Positions 61,840-64,000 of a DNA stretch of 64,000 nucleotides are shown one piece after another. The DNA comes from Selaginella tamariscina (lineage: Eukaryota > Streptophyta > Lycopodiopsida > Selaginellales > Selaginellaceae). The translations under genes and the position numbers were made by a program. The DNA lies in the NCBI GenBank assembly GCA_003024785.1, contig PUQB01000827.1, positions 1-64,000 of the forward strand, given 5' to 3'. Positions within the stretch are counted from its first letter, which is position 1. Each line of letters begins with the position of its first letter. The notes beneath the pieces were generated by a model, which did no database searches, was not told the origin of the DNA, and saw only the letters and a program-made list of their open reading frames with translations.

Positions 61840-61908
61840 CCCGGAATATTCTAAAGAATCTACCAGAATATTCTTAGAATATTCCTAAATATTCTTAGAA
61901 TTTAGGAT
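61840..61908. repeat. GAATATTC palindrome cluster
   Basis: 'cggaatattc', 'cagaatattc', 'agaatattcc' and 'aatattcttagaat' follow one another about 170-240 bp beyond the end of the second methyltransferase gene, as at 44279-44331 beyond the first. Confidence 0.6.
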
Positions 61909-62076
61909 TTTGGCTCAGTCGGCAATTAACAACAAAAAATATTTAATCATAGCCATGTTTATACTGTATTATTAAAGTTTTATTTCAACACCAAAGAGTA
62001 CAATTCAACACTTGTCACTTCTTCTTACGATTGAGCAATGCTGCAATTCGTGAACCACCAGTCCTACTTGACGTCG

Positions 62077-64000
62077 CTATTGGGTTGGGATTTCCTCTGG
62101 CTGGATGTTCTCTTTAATCCTGTTCATAGCAATTCTCCCGAGCTCAGGGTTCTTCTCAGTCCCAACAATGTTTCTCCCCAGCTCGATAGCTGCAAGCATT
62201 GAGGACCCCGTACCACTGCCTATATCCCAGATAAGATCACCTGGCCGGGTGAGTCGTTCTATCACGAGCTGCATCAATCGAGTGCTCTTCGGTTGGTAGT
62301 CCATCCTGCATGTGAAGATAATGGTAAATACTTAATTTGTTGAAATGAAATGCCTACCATGCTTCTTGGAACCGCTCAGGATTATCAACAAGAATTGTTG
62401 ATGACAAACGCAGTGGATTATCGCGCAATCCTCTAGATGCATCTTGGAAGACAAGAAGGAGCAGGATGCTCTCCTGTTAAAACATCAAAATCATTAATGA
62501 ACTTCATGAATAAAGAAAAAAGTACCTTCATCTTGTTGCGGTAGCCCCAACCACGCCCTCTGTAGATGTAGTACGTTGCAGCAAGTTGAAGGTCCACCAC
62601 ACTTGCAGCTCGGACAACTTGATCCCAGGTGTTTGCTGCAGCAAACACAACCAACCAACCATTTGCAGCCATATGCATACCTGCAAACTGGAGTGCTTCA
62701 TCGAACTTCACTGGATCAAGGTAGAGGTATGGCGTATCACTCGTTGTATTTCCTGGCAAGGTCCCATTTGGAAGGTCGAAGATCACCAAGTTGAAACCAT
62801 ATTCTCCCGCAATATGCTGGTAGCGAGTCTGGCTGTCAGCTGTATGGTACCTGGCCACCTGTGTCTGAACTTTTCTATAAGGAACCAGTCTAGCGTCAGG
62901 AACCTCCTCTTCCTTCTCATCCGTGAGCACGGCCTGTTGCATCTCCTCGATGTCATCAATCGCCAAGAAATTATCACCTCGAGTTGTAGCAAGTGAAGGG
63001 ACGAATGTGAGTCATCCTTGATGTCCATGGTTCCCTGCGATGGTAGCACTTCAGATAAATTGAAGAAGGCAGCTGGATCGCGAGTAGTGGAGGTGCCAGC
63101 TACTGTATCTGAGGTCTTCTTTGACTGCTGCACAGGCTGACGCCGCTTTGCCTTGGCCTTTGTCTTCTTAATGAAGTCGACCTCTGCCGGATCCCATGAG
63201 ATGCATGGGAGATCTTTTGAGTGTTCATTGTAGAGATCCTTCTCCCATGTTGGTGGTTGCCCAGGTGGATAATCAAGCCAGAACGGTACGTGTACACTCG
63301 AACTCTGTCAGGCCAGATCTTGTCTTCGACCACATGTGTGGTGCTTCCATGTAATCTGACCAGAATACCATAGTCTGTGTGTGAGGCACCTTTCTCGCTG
63401 CGACATACCTGTAATGAACATATAGTAGTGTCAGAATGTAACAATGTCAAGAAGATCATCCTTACCTCCAAATCATCCTTCTTGCTGTCTCTTCGTGTTC
63501 GAGGAACTCTTTCGGCTCTATGGAGTAAGTGAACTTCACACACTCATGGAATGGCTGGAACATCACGTTCTTGCATTTTACCCGCACTTCATCGTACCAA
63601 GTCGTGAAATCTGTAACCGGCCTGCTCCACTCGCCATCCTCGATGAGTCCCGTGAGAATCTGTACTGCCTCCTCTCTGATGCCGCCAATACAAATCGATA
63701 GTAAACCACCTTATCCACTCCTTATCCTGAACACCCGGCAATCCAAGTGTCTCTTGCTCTCTCTTCAGATCGAGACGTACCAGTTTATTGAAGTACATGA
63801 TTCTCGTCTCGTTTGGAATTCTCGCCCTTGAAAGCGCGTACAGCTTTTCCAACCCCATCCATCTGCATTGTTTCCATGTGATTTGGGTCACCTTGTCGAA
63901 CCACTCTTCACCCAATGCAGGATCGATGATGGCTAAGATCTTCATCATGCGCTTGTCATGCTTAATGTAGACCTGTTGTTGCTCCTGGTATTTGTTGCCT
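62077..64000 (-). CDS. ParB-like / N4-N6 DNA methyltransferase protein, copy 2 (runs off window)
   Basis: Paralogue of 44522-48002. On the minus strand from the window edge: 'MMKILAIIDPALGEEWFDKV' (compare 'NKFLTIADPAVGEDWFKAI' in copy 1), 'VPFWLDYPPGQPPTWEKD', the motif IV region 'NLVIFDLPNGTLPG' (62790-62750; the usual DPP is DLP here), 'GMHMAANGWLVVFAAANTW', 'YIYRGRGWGYRNKMK' before a donor, 'ESILLLLVFQDASRGL', then the last exon (62304-62077) with motif I 'LIWDIGSGTGSSMLAAIELG'. The beta-class order is kept. The ParB-like part would lie beyond 64000. Frame changes occur near 63300 and 62970. It lacks the long acidic tail of copy 1. The DLPN motif suggests altered or lost catalysis. Confidence 0.7.

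Larger units (their letters stand above)
60276..62076. other. Spacer with weak open frames and repeats
   Basis: A plus-strand frame at 61300-61542 ('NIEPILASIVETNPESY') may be a remnant of a mobile-element protein, but no family was recognised. At 61139-61228 a Pro-codon-like repeat 'ccgatttct.cccctagaat' occurs four times imperfectly. A MITE-like element and a GAATATTC cluster follow. Near 60370-60475 minus-strand DNA with splice-like ends could be an ObgC 5' exon; this is unresolved. Confidence 0.35.

Overview
This is plant nuclear DNA. The genes are split by many short introns (mostly 40-200 bp, GT-AG with a few GC-AG), and the intergenic DNA is AT-rich and full of GT/CA, TA and GA microsatellites. 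The gene set points to a streptophyte outside the seed plants (bryophyte, lycophyte, fern or charophyte grade). A nuclear peptidoglycan-type MurG and a PAS-histidine kinase of the PHK type sit beside land-plant families (GT37 xyloglucan fucosyltransferases, a PSPG-box UGT, OEP80, ObgC, a PGG-domain ankyrin protein). I do not name a species.

Layout. 1-10.7 kb: two inverted copies of an unrecognised gene (family A) flank a decayed Ty3/gypsy retroelement and a DDE-transposase fragment. 10.7-12.2 kb: exons of an unidentified minus-strand gene. 12.3-25.5 kb: three broken GT37 fucosyltransferase genes and one intact UGT. The pair fucosyltransferase-then-UGT exists twice in inverted orientation, and in the left copy the UGT survives only as part of exon 1. 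26.6-30.1 kb: OEP80 (chloroplast outer-envelope beta-barrel). 30.6-33.1 kb: a probable non-autonomous element with direct terminal repeats. 33.4-36.2 kb: MurG. 38.7-41.9 kb: PAS-histidine kinase with a fused receiver, followed by a decayed duplicate of its own 3' end. 44.5-48.0 kb and 62.1 kb to the window end: two paralogous genes joining a ParB-like domain to a beta-class N4/N6 DNA methyltransferase. 49.5-52.7 kb: MULE-like transposase remnant with a SWIM finger. 53.2-56.4 kb: ankyrin-PGG membrane protein, broken. 56.9-60.3 kb: an ObgC pseudogene whose P-loop exons have been inverted inside the gene.

How genes relate. OEP80, MurG and ObgC all belong to plastid biology (outer-envelope protein insertion, plastid peptidoglycan precursor synthesis, plastid ribosome/thylakoid GTPase) and lie on the same strand. 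Nothing shows that they are co-regulated. The fucosyltransferases and UGT form a small rearranged glycosyltransferase cluster.

A caution for every gene: many reading frames break by exactly one base, often in a short homopolymer. In MurG the exon lengths sum to a multiple of three if one missing base is allowed. The UGT needs no correction at all. Some breaks may be consensus errors. Others (Obg inversion, an 11-bp deletion, a 300-bp deletion) are structural and cannot be explained that way.
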